Assembly (NCBI RefSeq): GCF_029210395.1
Contig: NZ_JARGDP010000006.1
Span: 30,665 to 94,664 of the forward strand
DNA from: Petrocella sp. FN5
GTDB lineage: Bacteria; Bacillota; Clostridia; Lachnospirales; Vallitaleaceae
Direction: 5' to 3'
Length of the DNA stretch: 64,000 nucleotides
This document shows, piece by piece, positions 1-7,940 of this stretch (the first letter of the stretch is position 1; the number at the start of each line of letters is the position of its first letter). A program made the translations under genes and the position numbers. The notes under the pieces were generated by a model. That model was not told the DNA's origin. It ran no database searches and saw nothing but the letters and a program-made list of their open reading frames with translations.

Positions 1-855
1 GCAGCTGAGGAAACAGGACTGAGACCTAATCTTATAGTTATTGCTGCCGGTTCGGATAAGGGGTGTGAAACCCTTGGCGTAGGTTGTATGGATAACGAAA
101 GCATATCCATATCCTTGGGCTCTCAAGCGAGTGTCCAAACGACAACAAGTAAGTATTATGAGGCACTTACTTTTATACCGCCTTTTCAAGCGGTTATACC
201 CGGCTATTACAATCCTGAAGTACAGATCTATAGAGGTTATTGGATGATTTCATGGTTTAAGAAAGAGTTTGCAGCAAAAGAAGTGAAGTTAGCCGAGAAA
301 CTAGGAATCTCGCCGGAAGCGTTATTAGAGAAGGCTTTAGTAAAGATTCCACCTGGTTCAGATGGGTTGATTTTACAACCTTATTGGGGCGCAGGCGTGA
401 AGATGCATGATGCCAAGGGGGCGATTTTGGGATTTTCAGATGACCATACCCGTTTACATATCTATCGTGCTATAATTGAAGGGATTGGTTTTGCTCTTTT
501 TGAAGGTATGCAACGTATTGAGAAAAAATCGAGAATCAAGGTTAGAAAAATCATGGTCTCAGGTGGCGGTTCACAAAGTGATGCCATATGCCAGATTACT
601 GCCAATATCTTTAATCTTCCGGTTAATAGAGTCCAGACATATGAAACTTCAGCCCTTGGAGCTGCCATAGCCGGTTTTGTAGGATTGAAGGTTTACGCTG
701 ATTATGAGGAAGCAATACTACATATGGTCCATAATCAAGATGCCTTTCTACCTCAAAAAGATCAAGTTGACCTATACGAAAGAATTTATCATAGAATCTA
801 TAAAAAAATCTACAAAAGGGTCAAACCAATTTATAAAAGTTTTGATCAATTGTGA
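1..855 (+). CDS. FGGY-family carbohydrate kinase, C-terminal part (5' truncated by window edge)
   Basis: The reading frame is open from base 1, so the gene starts upstream; about 284 residues are visible. The sequence covers the end of the first actin-like domain (AAGSDKGCETLG near residue 16) and the complete FGGY C-terminal domain, including the glycine-rich GGGSQSDAICQI segment that contacts ATP in sugar kinases. The family phosphorylates sugars such as xylulose, glycerol, gluconate or ribulose in the cytosol. The substrate cannot be fixed because the sugar-binding N-terminal domain is outside the window. The C-terminus is lysine-rich. The next gene, murA, has its own promoter, so this is probably the last gene of its operon. 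Family assignment is firm; xylulokinase-like is a guess. Confidence 0.85.
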   Translation, partial: AAEETGLRPNLIVIAAGSDKGCETLGVGCMDNESISISLGSQASVQTTTSKYYEALTFIPPFQAVIPGYYNPEVQIYRGYWMISWFKKEFAAKEVKLAEKLGISPEALLEKALVKIPPGSDGLILQPYWGAGVKMHDAKGAILGFSDDHTRLHIYRAIIEGIGFALFEGMQRIEKKSRIKVRKIMVSGGGSQSDAICQITANIFNLPVNRVQTYETSALGAAIAGFVGLKVYADYEEAILHMVHNQDAFLPQKDQVDLYERIYHRIYKKIYKRVKPIYKSFDQL

Positions 856-929
856 CAAGTTCATATTCTGAACAATTTACTGCAAAACAAGAGAAATCCC
901 TTGAAATATAGGCCTTTTACACGTTTTTT

Positions 930-958
930 TTTACAAATGAAATAAGCTATGTTATACT
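930..958 (+). promoter_or_regulatory. murA promoter (TTTACA-17-TATACT)
   Basis: A -35 TTTACA (930-935) and a -10 TATACT (953-958) are separated by 17 bases in the gap between the kinase and murA, about 55 bases before the murA start. Both hexamers match 5 of 6 sigma-A consensus bases. Confidence 0.6.
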
Positions 959-1012
959 ATATGAGATTATAATTGAAATATTTTGAGAGCATTAATAGAT
1001 AAGAGGTGTATT

Positions 1013-2302
1013 ATGAATCAATTTTTAATAAAAGGCGGTAAGCCTCTAAGTGGGGAAGTCGCGGTAAGTGGTGCCAAAAATGCCGCTCTTGGTATATTGC
1101 CTGCAGCGTTATTATCTCGTGATATATGTAGGATTGAGAATGTACCATGTGTGAATGATATTACAGTATTACTTGAGGCCATGGAAGACCTAGGTGTTAA
1201 GATTAAGTTTGAAGACAATAACCATACAGTGATCATGGACTGTCGACATATCAAAAAGCTCACTGTGGATTATGAACATATTAAAAAAATACGGGCTTCC
1301 TATTATTTGTTAGGCGCCCTTCTAGGCGCTTATAATAAGTCAGAGGTGGCATTGCCTGGTGGTTGCAATATAGGGAGTCGTCCTATTGATCAACATATTA
1401 AAGGCTTTGAAGCCCTTGGTGCTATTGTAGATATTGAACACGGTATGATTAAGGTCAAAGCCCATAGTCTTGTAGGGGTAACTATCTATTTGGATATGGC
1501 CAGTGTAGGTGCTACCATCAACATCATGATGGCAGCGGTAATGGCAGAAGGTGTTACGCAGATTGAAAACCCTGCTAAAGAGCCACATATCGTTGATGTT
1601 GCTAACTTTTTAAACAGTATGGGTGCGAATATAAAAGGTGCCGGTACAGATGTTATTAAGATTACCGGTGTTAAAAGAATGCACGGTACGGAGTACATGA
1701 TTATCCCGGATCAGATTGAAGCAGGTACCTATATGGTTGCAAGTGCCATAACAGGTGGGGATGTCACGGTTACCAACTTGATTCCAAAACATATGGAAGC
1801 GGTTGTAGCTAAGCTTCATGAAATGGGCGTCGGTGTAGAAGAGTACGATGACGCTATTCGGGTCTACAAGAAAGAAAAGTTGAAAAACATACAAGTCAAG
1901 ACTTTACCTTATCCAGGGTTTCCGACAGATATGCAACCCCAATTTACTGCTTTGCTATCGATTGCAGAAGGTACAAGTATTATGACGGAAAGCATATTCG
2001 AAAACAGATTCACTTATACCAGTGATTTGTCTAGAATGGGTGCATCCATTAAGGTAGAGGGAAACACAGCCATTGTGACAGGTGCAGCCGAGTTGACTGG
2101 AGCGGAAGTCAATGCGCCGGACCTTAGAGCGGGCGCTGCTTTGGTCTTAGCCGGCCTTGCTGCAAAAGGTGAAACATTGATCAATAACATTCAGTATATT
2201 GATAGGGGTTACGAGCATTTTGAAGATAAGCTTAGAGGCCTCGGTGGTGAGATTTATCGAATCACTGAAAAAACCAGTAAAGAAGCTTTTAAAGTAATTT
2301 AA
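1013..2302 (+). CDS. murA: UDP-N-acetylglucosamine 1-carboxyvinyltransferase
   Basis: Catalyses the first committed step of peptidoglycan synthesis, transferring enolpyruvate from PEP to UDP-GlcNAc in the cytosol. The 429-residue protein has the normal family length. Lys22 in SGAKNA and Cys118 in the PGGCNIGSRP loop match the UDP-GlcNAc-binding lysine and the PEP-attacking, fosfomycin-sensitive cysteine; TDMQPQ near residue 305 is the conserved acidic segment. The ATG at 1013 is chosen because AAGAGGTG lies just before it; an in-frame start at 983 has no ribosome binding site. In many spore-formers a murA paralogue is followed by spoIID; here a terminator follows and the next genes are unrelated. 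Confidence 0.96.
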   Translation: MNQFLIKGGKPLSGEVAVSGAKNAALGILPAALLSRDICRIENVPCVNDITVLLEAMEDLGVKIKFEDNNHTVIMDCRHIKKLTVDYEHIKKIRASYYLLGALLGAYNKSEVALPGGCNIGSRPIDQHIKGFEALGAIVDIEHGMIKVKAHSLVGVTIYLDMASVGATINIMMAAVMAEGVTQIENPAKEPHIVDVANFLNSMGANIKGAGTDVIKITGVKRMHGTEYMIIPDQIEAGTYMVASAITGGDVTVTNLIPKHMEAVVAKLHEMGVGVEEYDDAIRVYKKEKLKNIQVKTLPYPGFPTDMQPQFTALLSIAEGTSIMTESIFENRFTYTSDLSRMGASIKVEGNTAIVTGAAELTGAEVNAPDLRAGAALVLAGLAAKGETLINNIQYIDRGYEHFEDKLRGLGGEIYRITEKTSKEAFKVI

Positions 2303-2373
2303 GATAAAAAGTCTCCTTTTCATCTGCGGTAGATTAGGCTGGTTTACTAGACAAGAACTTAGAAATCATCTGG

Positions 2374-2399
2374 GAAAGTGTAGTTTGACACTTAACCCA
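2374..2399 (+). repeat. Remnant of dispersed palindromic repeat (right end only)
   Basis: GAAAGTG followed by TAGTTTGACACTTAACCCA matches the right end of the full copy at 39945-40049 with small deletions. Only the terminal repeat is left; it lies between murA and its terminator. A degenerate remnant, so confidence is modest. Confidence 0.45.
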
Positions 2400-2410
2400 A
2401 TATATAAAAA

Positions 2411-2446
2411 AAGAACAAGTTGACTGACAATCAACTTGTTCTTTTT
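2411..2446. terminator. Bidirectional intrinsic terminator between murA and ferredoxin gene
   Basis: A 13-bp perfect stem (AAGAACAAGTTGA / TCAACTTGTTCTT) with a 7-base loop is followed by T5 on the plus strand and preceded by an A-run, giving a U tract on the minus strand too. It serves the convergent murA and ferredoxin genes. Confidence 0.9.
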
Positions 2447-2474
2447 GCAGTTTTTGATTAGAAAACCGTGTGAC

Positions 2475-2645
2475 TTATAGCGGTTTTGGAGAATCTACCG
2501 GACAAACGTCAGCACAAGCGCCACAGTCGATACATTCGTCAGCGTCGATAACATAAATGCCATCGCCTTCAGTAATGCAGTTTACTGGACACTCAGATTC
2601 ACAAGCGCCACATGAGATACAATCATCATTAATAAAATATGCCAT
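2475..2645 (-). CDS. 2[4Fe-4S] ferredoxin
   Basis: A 56-residue low-potential electron carrier of the clostridial type. Two CxxCxxC(x)nCP motifs are visible (CISCGACESECP and CIDCGACADVCP), each binding one [4Fe-4S] cluster. The start is the ATG at 2645, preceded by GGAGG; an upstream in-frame start would add 12 unsupported residues. It lies downstream of pflA on the same strand but has its own promoter-like sequence. In an anaerobe with [FeFe]-hydrogenase maturases it plausibly carries electrons between oxidoreductases and hydrogenase; the actual partner cannot be read from sequence. Confidence 0.93.
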   Translation of the reverse strand: MAYFINDDCISCGACESECPVNCITEGDGIYVIDADECIDCGACADVCPVDSPKPL

Positions 2646-2717
2646 TTCAAGCACCTCCATATTAGTTGTGAGTATATGCAAATATTACATGGTTACTCAT
2701 TCTAGACTTACCACCTT

Positions 2718-2746
2718 ATTGTAAACCAAATGCTTCTTTGTGTAAA
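2718..2746 (-). promoter_or_regulatory. Ferredoxin gene promoter (TTTACA-17-TACAAT)
   Basis: Reading the minus strand, TTTACA (2746-2741) and TACAAT (2723-2718) are spaced by 17 bases, about 75 bases before the ferredoxin start and after the pflA stop. The ferredoxin can therefore be expressed apart from pfl. Confidence 0.55.
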
Positions 2747-2756
2747 GACTTTTATG

Positions 2757-3491
2757 TTAAGCTGTGACTACATTTAGGTTATGTTTCTTTAATATTGCCA
2801 TGGCCTCAATCATTTGTATTTTGGTGGGTTCATCAAAATCATGGAGTCGGTAAGTTTCGCCAAGTGCCTCCCATTTGTATTCGCCCATTTTGTGAAAAGG
2901 TAATATTTCTATTTTTTCAATATTATCATATTGACTTAAGTGCAGGGCCAAAGCTTCTATGGCTTCAGGTTGATCCGTAAGGCCCGGTACCAACACATAG
3001 CGAATCCAGACAGGTTTGTCTAAATCGCCAAGATAGTGTAAAAAATCCAAAGTAGGTTGTAGTTTGGCCCCGGTAATAAATTCATATTGCTTAGGGTCAG
3101 AATGCTTGACATCCAGTAAAACCAGATCCACCGCATCGATGACTTTTTTGGCAGAATCATTAAATACATAACCGGAAGTGTCAATGGCGGTATGGATACC
3201 CTCATCTTTACAGGCCATAATCAGTTCATATACAAATTCAACCTGAAGCAAAGGTTCACCTCCGGTTATGGTAACACCACCATTTGAAAAACGCATAAAA
3301 GATTTGTATTTAACAATCTCCTTCATGAGACTTTCTACTATCATATCTGTTCCGGCACCAATCTTCCAGGTATCAGGGTTGTGGCAGTATTGGCAGCGCA
3401 GGGGGCATCCTTGAAGAAACAGAACAAATCGGATGCCGGGGCCGTCAACCGTGCCACAGCTTTCTATAGAGTGTATTTTACCGTGTTTCAA
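2757..3491 (-). CDS. pflA: Pyruvate formate-lyase activating enzyme (radical SAM)
   Basis: Generates the glycyl radical on PflB using S-adenosylmethionine and a [4Fe-4S] cluster. The 244-residue protein has the radical-SAM motif C29-x3-C33-x2-C36 (CPLRCQYC), the glycyl-radical-activase signature GTVDGPGIRFVLFLQGC just before it, and TITGGEPLLQ near residue 95, where the GGE motif contacts SAM. It lies 26 bases downstream of pflB on the same strand, so the enzyme and its activase form one operon. There is no extra ferredoxin-like insertion, which fits a PFL activase rather than other glycyl-radical activases. Confidence 0.95.
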   Translation of the reverse strand: MKHGKIHSIESCGTVDGPGIRFVLFLQGCPLRCQYCHNPDTWKIGAGTDMIVESLMKEIVKYKSFMRFSNGGVTITGGEPLLQVEFVYELIMACKDEGIHTAIDTSGYVFNDSAKKVIDAVDLVLLDVKHSDPKQYEFITGAKLQPTLDFLHYLGDLDKPVWIRYVLVPGLTDQPEAIEALALHLSQYDNIEKIEILPFHKMGEYKWEALGETYRLHDFDEPTKIQMIEAMAILKKHNLNVVTA

Positions 3492-3517
3492 TGTGATCGA
3501 CCTCCTAGTTTCATTAT

Positions 3518-5749
3518 TTATGCTCGCTCGTGGAAGGTTCTGTGAATAACATCAAGTTGTTGTTCGCGTGTAAGCTTGACAAAATTAACGGCATAACCGG
3601 AAACGCGTATGGTTAATTGAGGATAGGCTTCAGGATGCTCCATAGCATCAATAAGCGTTTCTTTGTCAAATACATTTACATTAATATGATGTCCACCGTC
3701 ATAGAAATAACCGTCTAGCATACCCACCAGATTATTGACCTGTTGCGTCTTGTCTTTACCAAGAGCCCTTGGTACGATGGAGAAAGTGTAGCTAATGCCA
3801 TCTTCTGCTTGATCGTATGGTAACTTAGCCACAGAAGACATGGAAGCTATGGCGCCATGGTGATCGCGCCCATGCATAGGGTTGGCTCCGGGGGCAAAGG
3901 GCTCACCGGCTTTTCGACCATCTGGGGTTGAGCCGGTCATCTTACCATAAACCACATTGGAGGTAATGGTAAGAATGGACATGGTCGGCGTGGAATCTCT
4001 ATATGTTTTGTGCCGTCTTAACTTAGTCATAAACTGCTCAACCACATCTTTGGCGATTTGATCAACAGCATCATCATTGTTTCCAAAAGCCGGATAGCTG
4101 TCGGGCTTAACTTCATAATCGATTGCAAGGCCATCGGCATTACGTATGATTTTTACTTTAGAATGCTTAATTGCTGAAAGGGAATCGGCGACAACAGATA
4201 AGCCTGCAATACCACAAGCAGACGTACGATGGACATCACGGTCATGTAGAGCCAGTTGAAGCTTTTCATAAGCATATTTATCATGCATATAATGGATAAT
4301 GTTCAAAGTGTTAATATAGAGTTGAGACAGCCAGTCCATTACCATATCAAACCTGGGCATGACTTCTTCATAGGTCAGTTCATCGCCAGTGATGGGTGCA
4401 AAAATAGGTGCAATCTGTAAGCCTGTTTTCTCATCTTTACCACCATTAATAGCATAAAGCAAAGCCTTCGCCAAGTTGGCACGTGCACCAAAAAATTGCA
4501 TTTGTTTGCCAAGACGCATAGCGGATACACAGCAAGCAATACCGTAATCATCCCCATATTTTGGTCGCATGAGATCATCGTTTTCATATTGGATGGAACT
4601 GGTATCTATGGATACTTTGCTGACATACTTCTTAAAGGCTTCTGGAAGTCGATTGGACCACAAGATGGTCAAATTAGGTTCCGGTGCAGCGCCTAAGGTA
4701 TATAGGGTGTTAAGCATGCGGTAAGAGGTCTTAGAAACCAAGGTGCGACCATCTACACCAACACCGCCAATGACTTCCGTCACCCATGTGGGATCCCCGG
4801 AAAAAAGTTCGTTATAGGCAGGTGTTCTAAGAAAACGAACCATTCTAAGTTTCATAACAAAATGGTCGATAAGTTCTTGGGCATCTTTTTCATTGAGAAG
4901 GCCATTCTTAAGATCTTGCTCAATATAGATATCAAAGAAGGTTGAAACCCTTCCAAGACTCATAGCAGCACCATCTTGCTCTTTTATTGCCGCTAAATAA
5001 GCAAAGTATGTCCATTGTATCGCTTCCTTAGATGTCGTTGCAGGTTGGCTGATGTCAAAGCCATAGGTCTTTGCCATTTCCCTTACAGCGCTAAGAGCAC
5101 GTATTTGTTCAGAGAGTTCTTCTCGAAGTTTGATAACAGAAGCATCCATGTAATCCATTTCAAGTTCTTTTTTCTCTTTGTGTTTTATTTGAATGAGAAA
5201 ATCAATGCCATAGAGGGCAACACGACGATAGTCACCAATAATTCGACCTCTGCCATAGGCATCAGGAAGTCCGGTGATAATACCAGAACGTCTGGCATCC
5301 CGCATTGCTTCTGTGTAAGCATCAAATACCCCTGCATTATGGGTTTTCCTATATTCTGTAAAGATTTTTTCAGTTTCAGGGTCCAGCTCATAGCCATAGG
5401 CGGTCAAAGCATCCTTGACAACTTTAACCCCGCCATAAGGCATGATGCCTCTTTTTAAGGGATGATCAGTTTGGAAACCGACAATGGTTTCTAGAGACGG
5501 ATCAATGTAGCCGGGGCCGTGTGATGTGATGGAAGAGGGTATTTTACTCTCAGCATCCAGAATACCTTTACTGGATTCTTCTGCAAAGAGTACCATGACT
5601 TTTTGCCAAAGTTGGTTGGTGGTGTCTGTAGGACCGACCAAAAACTTCTCATCACCTTCATAAGGTATGTGGTTATGCTGTATAAAATCACGAACATCCA
5701 CGGATGTTTGCCATGTTCCTTTTTTAAAATTTTTCCAAGCTTGATTCAT
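3518..5749 (-). CDS. pflB: Formate C-acetyltransferase (pyruvate formate-lyase)
   Basis: Converts pyruvate and CoA to acetyl-CoA and formate in anaerobic mixed-acid fermentation. The 743-residue protein has the adjacent catalytic cysteines Cys406-Cys407 in GIACCVSAM and the C-terminal glycyl-radical loop RVSGYAVNF with Gly718. The family usually has RVSGYAVRF; Asn for Arg here is a mild deviation. The paired cysteines and overall length separate it from diol dehydratase and choline lyase homologues. An AGGAGG site precedes the ATG. A divergent GntR regulator and a 15-base palindrome inside the promoter suggest local transcriptional control. Confidence 0.96.
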   Translation of the reverse strand: MNQAWKNFKKGTWQTSVDVRDFIQHNHIPYEGDEKFLVGPTDTTNQLWQKVMVLFAEESSKGILDAESKIPSSITSHGPGYIDPSLETIVGFQTDHPLKRGIMPYGGVKVVKDALTAYGYELDPETEKIFTEYRKTHNAGVFDAYTEAMRDARRSGIITGLPDAYGRGRIIGDYRRVALYGIDFLIQIKHKEKKELEMDYMDASVIKLREELSEQIRALSAVREMAKTYGFDISQPATTSKEAIQWTYFAYLAAIKEQDGAAMSLGRVSTFFDIYIEQDLKNGLLNEKDAQELIDHFVMKLRMVRFLRTPAYNELFSGDPTWVTEVIGGVGVDGRTLVSKTSYRMLNTLYTLGAAPEPNLTILWSNRLPEAFKKYVSKVSIDTSSIQYENDDLMRPKYGDDYGIACCVSAMRLGKQMQFFGARANLAKALLYAINGGKDEKTGLQIAPIFAPITGDELTYEEVMPRFDMVMDWLSQLYINTLNIIHYMHDKYAYEKLQLALHDRDVHRTSACGIAGLSVVADSLSAIKHSKVKIIRNADGLAIDYEVKPDSYPAFGNNDDAVDQIAKDVVEQFMTKLRRHKTYRDSTPTMSILTITSNVVYGKMTGSTPDGRKAGEPFAPGANPMHGRDHHGAIASMSSVAKLPYDQAEDGISYTFSIVPRALGKDKTQQVNNLVGMLDGYFYDGGHHINVNVFDKETLIDAMEHPEAYPQLTIRVSGYAVNFVKLTREQQLDVIHRTFHERA

Positions 5750-5847
5750 ATTATACCTCCTGAGGGTCAGTTGGAATTATTATGGTTGATTAAAGTGTAC
5801 CATAAAATGTTATATATTTATAGGAATAGAAAATGAGTCCCATAATC

Positions 5848-5876
5848 ATTATATATGTATACTGTATACACGTCAA
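5848..5876 (-). promoter_or_regulatory. pflBA promoter with GntR-type operator in the spacer
   Basis: On the minus strand TTGACG (5876-5871) and TATAAT (5853-5848) are exactly 17 bases apart. The spacer holds the palindrome TGTATACTGTATACA (5856-5870), symmetric around one central base. HutC-subfamily GntR proteins such as TreR bind similar GTATA-containing palindromes. An operator filling the spacer would block RNA polymerase, so repression by the adjacent divergent GntR protein is the simplest reading. Confidence 0.7.
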
Positions 5877-5950
5877 GTATTTTTACTCTTTTACTGAAGG
5901 TTGTGTTACTACCTTTAGAAATTATTTGTAAACAAGTGTTTTTTTTGATA

Positions 5951-5965
5951 GTATAACCATTATAC
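5951..5965. promoter_or_regulatory. Second GTATAA palindrome before gntR (possible autoregulatory site)
   Basis: GTATAACCATTATAC has 6-base arms around a 3-base centre and shares the GTATA half-site with the pfl operator. It lies 27 bases before the gntR ATG and overlaps -10-like sequences (TATAAC), so it could let the regulator control itself. The arms differ from the pfl site at the inner position, so binding by the same protein is only a possibility. Confidence 0.4.
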
Positions 5966-5992
5966 ACTTATTAACGATGGGAGAATGAGGAA

Positions 5993-6694
5993 ATGGCAAT
6001 CTACCAAGATGTGAAAAAAGAATTAATCCATAGAATTCATGAAGGTGATTATAAAGCAGGGGAGAAGATACCTTCTGAAAGAGATTTGAGTCTTGTATTC
6101 AAAGTGAGTCGGATGACCATTAGACAGGCTTTATCAGAGCTTGTAGCGGAAGGTGTTTTGTACAAATCCATGGGACGTGGCACATTTGTGTCTTCACCCA
6201 GTCTATATCAGGAGAATTTGAAAAGTTTCACTCAGACACTGATTGGTCAAGGGATGGTTCCTTCAACAAAAGTGATTGAGATTGCCACAATCTCACAAGT
6301 AAAAAAAATCAGCCAATGGCTGAATGTGGATCCAATGGATTCTTATTATAAGGTTAAACGGTTAAGACTAGGGGATGGTGTACCCATCGCCCTAGAAACC
6401 ATATACATACCAAAAAAATATGCAGAAGGCATTCATAAACATGATTTGACGTCTTCATTATATAAGATACTTGAAAAAAAATATGGATATGACTTGACCC
6501 ATATTACTTGCGATATTGAAGCCAATATCTCAAGTAGAATTATTATGGAGGCCATGGGATTAAATAAGCAAACAGCGCTCTTGAAAATAACAGGTATTAC
6601 TTACGCCCAAAATGACCTAAAATTATTCTATGAAGAATCGTATTATAGATCACAACTTTATAAGTATCATGTGGATATATTAAATAGACCTTAG
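5993..6694 (+). CDS. GntR-family transcriptional regulator, HutC/UTRA type
   Basis: A 233-residue one-component regulator. Residues 1-70 form the winged helix typical of GntR (IPSERDLSLVFKVSRMTIRQAL followed by GRGTFV in the wing). Residues from about 85 to the end form a UTRA effector domain (SFTQTLIGQGMVPSTKV is its usual beginning). UTRA domains bind small ligands such as sugar phosphates or amino acids. Transcribed divergently from pflBA, with a GTATAC palindrome in the pfl promoter, so pfl is the likely target. The effector is unknown. Its 3' end overlaps the convergent hemerythrin gene by 4 bases. Confidence 0.9.
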   Translation: MAIYQDVKKELIHRIHEGDYKAGEKIPSERDLSLVFKVSRMTIRQALSELVAEGVLYKSMGRGTFVSSPSLYQENLKSFTQTLIGQGMVPSTKVIEIATISQVKKISQWLNVDPMDSYYKVKRLRLGDGVPIALETIYIPKKYAEGIHKHDLTSSLYKILEKKYGYDLTHITCDIEANISSRIIMEAMGLNKQTALLKITGITYAQNDLKLFYEESYYRSQLYKYHVDILNRP

Positions 6695-7080
6695 AGAAAG
6701 TCAATGTATTTTCGGTCAGTCTTTTGTATATGATGAATGAGCCAATCACTTAGAAAAAGGAATATTTCTTCATTGAGTTCCGAAGTTTGCTCGGATATAG
6801 CGTCTTTGAATTTGGTCACATCTTCTACGAATTTTTTGTGTTCTTTTACATGTTCTTCATAGTTTGGATAATTGGCTGCTCTCATTAGCTTTTCTTCTTC
6901 TGTAAAATGAAAAATAGAATAGACCTTTAGTTCACTAATGAGTTTGATGGTATTTTCCACAGGTGCTTGGGAAATAATCAAGTCGTAAGCATCATTAAAG
7001 AGTTTTAATAGATTTTTGTGGTGGTCGTCCAAAACAGGGTTCTGAACACTATAATCCATTGACCAAGTATAATTTAGCAT
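6691..7080 (-). CDS. Bacteriohemerythrin
   Basis: A 129-residue four-helix-bundle protein with the metal-ligand pattern of O2-binding hemerythrins: His in LDDHHKNLL, HFTEEE, HVKEHKKF and the C-terminal HHIQKTDRKY. It binds O2 (or NO) at a non-heme di-iron centre. The length matches single-domain prokaryotic hemerythrins. In an anaerobe it probably buffers or senses oxygen; here it is divergent from a Crp/Fnr regulator across an inverted repeat, which supports a shared stress response. AAAGGATG precedes the ATG. Confidence 0.92.
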   Translation of the reverse strand: MLNYTWSMDYSVQNPVLDDHHKNLLKLFNDAYDLIISQAPVENTIKLISELKVYSIFHFTEEEKLMRAANYPNYEEHVKEHKKFVEDVTKFKDAISEQTSELNEEIFLFLSDWLIHHIQKTDRKYIDFL

Positions 7081-7162
7081 AATATCATCCTTTCAAGTTG
7101 TATGATTGTTGAGCTCTTATATTATATCATTTTTTTAGTGTTTTGTACCTACTATTTCCTAT

Positions 7163-7223
7163 GTTATAATGATTCTTCAAGATGATTGAACGAAGCTTCA
7201 GCACATTGAAGAATCACTATAAC
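7163..7223. promoter_or_regulatory. 18-bp inverted repeat between divergent hemerythrin and Crp/Fnr genes
   Basis: GTTATAATGATTCTTCAA (7163-7180) is repeated inverted at 7206-7223 with one mismatch, separated by 25 bases. The left arm contains TATAAT (7165-7170), with TTGTAC 16 bases upstream (7143-7148), a promoter for the Crp/Fnr gene. The repeat could be a regulator-binding region or an RNA hairpin in the leader; the symmetric TATA(A/G)T on both strands favours a divergent promoter with an operator. Confidence 0.55.
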
Positions 7224-7246
7224 ACATAATCAAGAAGGGTGATACG

Positions 7247-7936
7247 ATGAAAAAAGAACAGATTATTGAGGTACTTAGCGGGGTCAACCTCTTTAGGACC
7301 ATGACACCGGATTGTATTTTGCTTAATATGAACAAAATGAATTATCAAGTAAAAAACTATGACAAGAACGAAGTCATTGCCAGGGAAGGGGAGGATTGTA
7401 ACCAAATTGGGATTGTTCTTTCAGGAAATCTAGAACTGAGAAAAGAGTTTCCGGCTGGACATTACATGACGTTGACTTACTTGGAAAGCGGTCATATTTT
7501 CGGAGAAGTCATTGTTTTTTCAAATGTATCTAAGTATCCTGCCACGATTATCACGACCATTAAAACAGAAGTTTTGTATATTAATAGGCAAGATGTTTTG
7601 CAACTAATGGAGGGGTGTGAATCCATTCTCAAAAATTTTGTATCTGTCATTTCAAATAAAGTTGTTATGCTAAATAAGAAGACATCTATATTGTCTTTTA
7701 AAACCATAGAGGAAAAAGTGGCCAGTTATATCTTGGAAGAGTATAAGGCTAGGCGACAGATGACTTTTAATATACCTCTTAGTAGGAAGGAGTTGGCAGG
7801 CTACTTGAATGTGCCAAGACCATCCTTGTCTAGGACCATGGGGAAAATGAAGACGGAAGGGATTATAGACTTTTATCAGAATACAGTTAAGATACTGGAT
7901 CTTCAAGCTTTGGAAGATTGTCTTTTCAAAATCTAA
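7247..7936 (+). CDS. Crp/Fnr-family transcriptional regulator
   Basis: 229 residues: an N-terminal cyclic-nucleotide-binding-like beta barrel (about 10-125, with GHIFGEVIVFS at the usual GE phosphate-cassette position) and a C-terminal winged helix (about 150-225, with LSRKELAGYLNVPRPSLSRTM as recognition helix-turn-helix). No N-terminal cysteine cluster is present, so it is not a canonical Fe-S FNR. Clostridial members of this type often respond to nitrosative or oxidative stress or heme; that role is inferred. It ends 4 bases before the convergent hydG stop, with no terminator between them. Confidence 0.9.
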   Translation: MKKEQIIEVLSGVNLFRTMTPDCILLNMNKMNYQVKNYDKNEVIAREGEDCNQIGIVLSGNLELRKEFPAGHYMTLTYLESGHIFGEVIVFSNVSKYPATIITTIKTEVLYINRQDVLQLMEGCESILKNFVSVISNKVVMLNKKTSILSFKTIEEKVASYILEEYKARRQMTFNIPLSRKELAGYLNVPRPSLSRTMGKMKTEGIIDFYQNTVKILDLQALEDCLFKI

Positions 7937-7940
7937 AATC

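Noticed and set aside
5015..5458. A 147-codon plus-strand ORF inside pflB
   Set aside because: Antisense to conserved pflB coding sequence and without any family resemblance.
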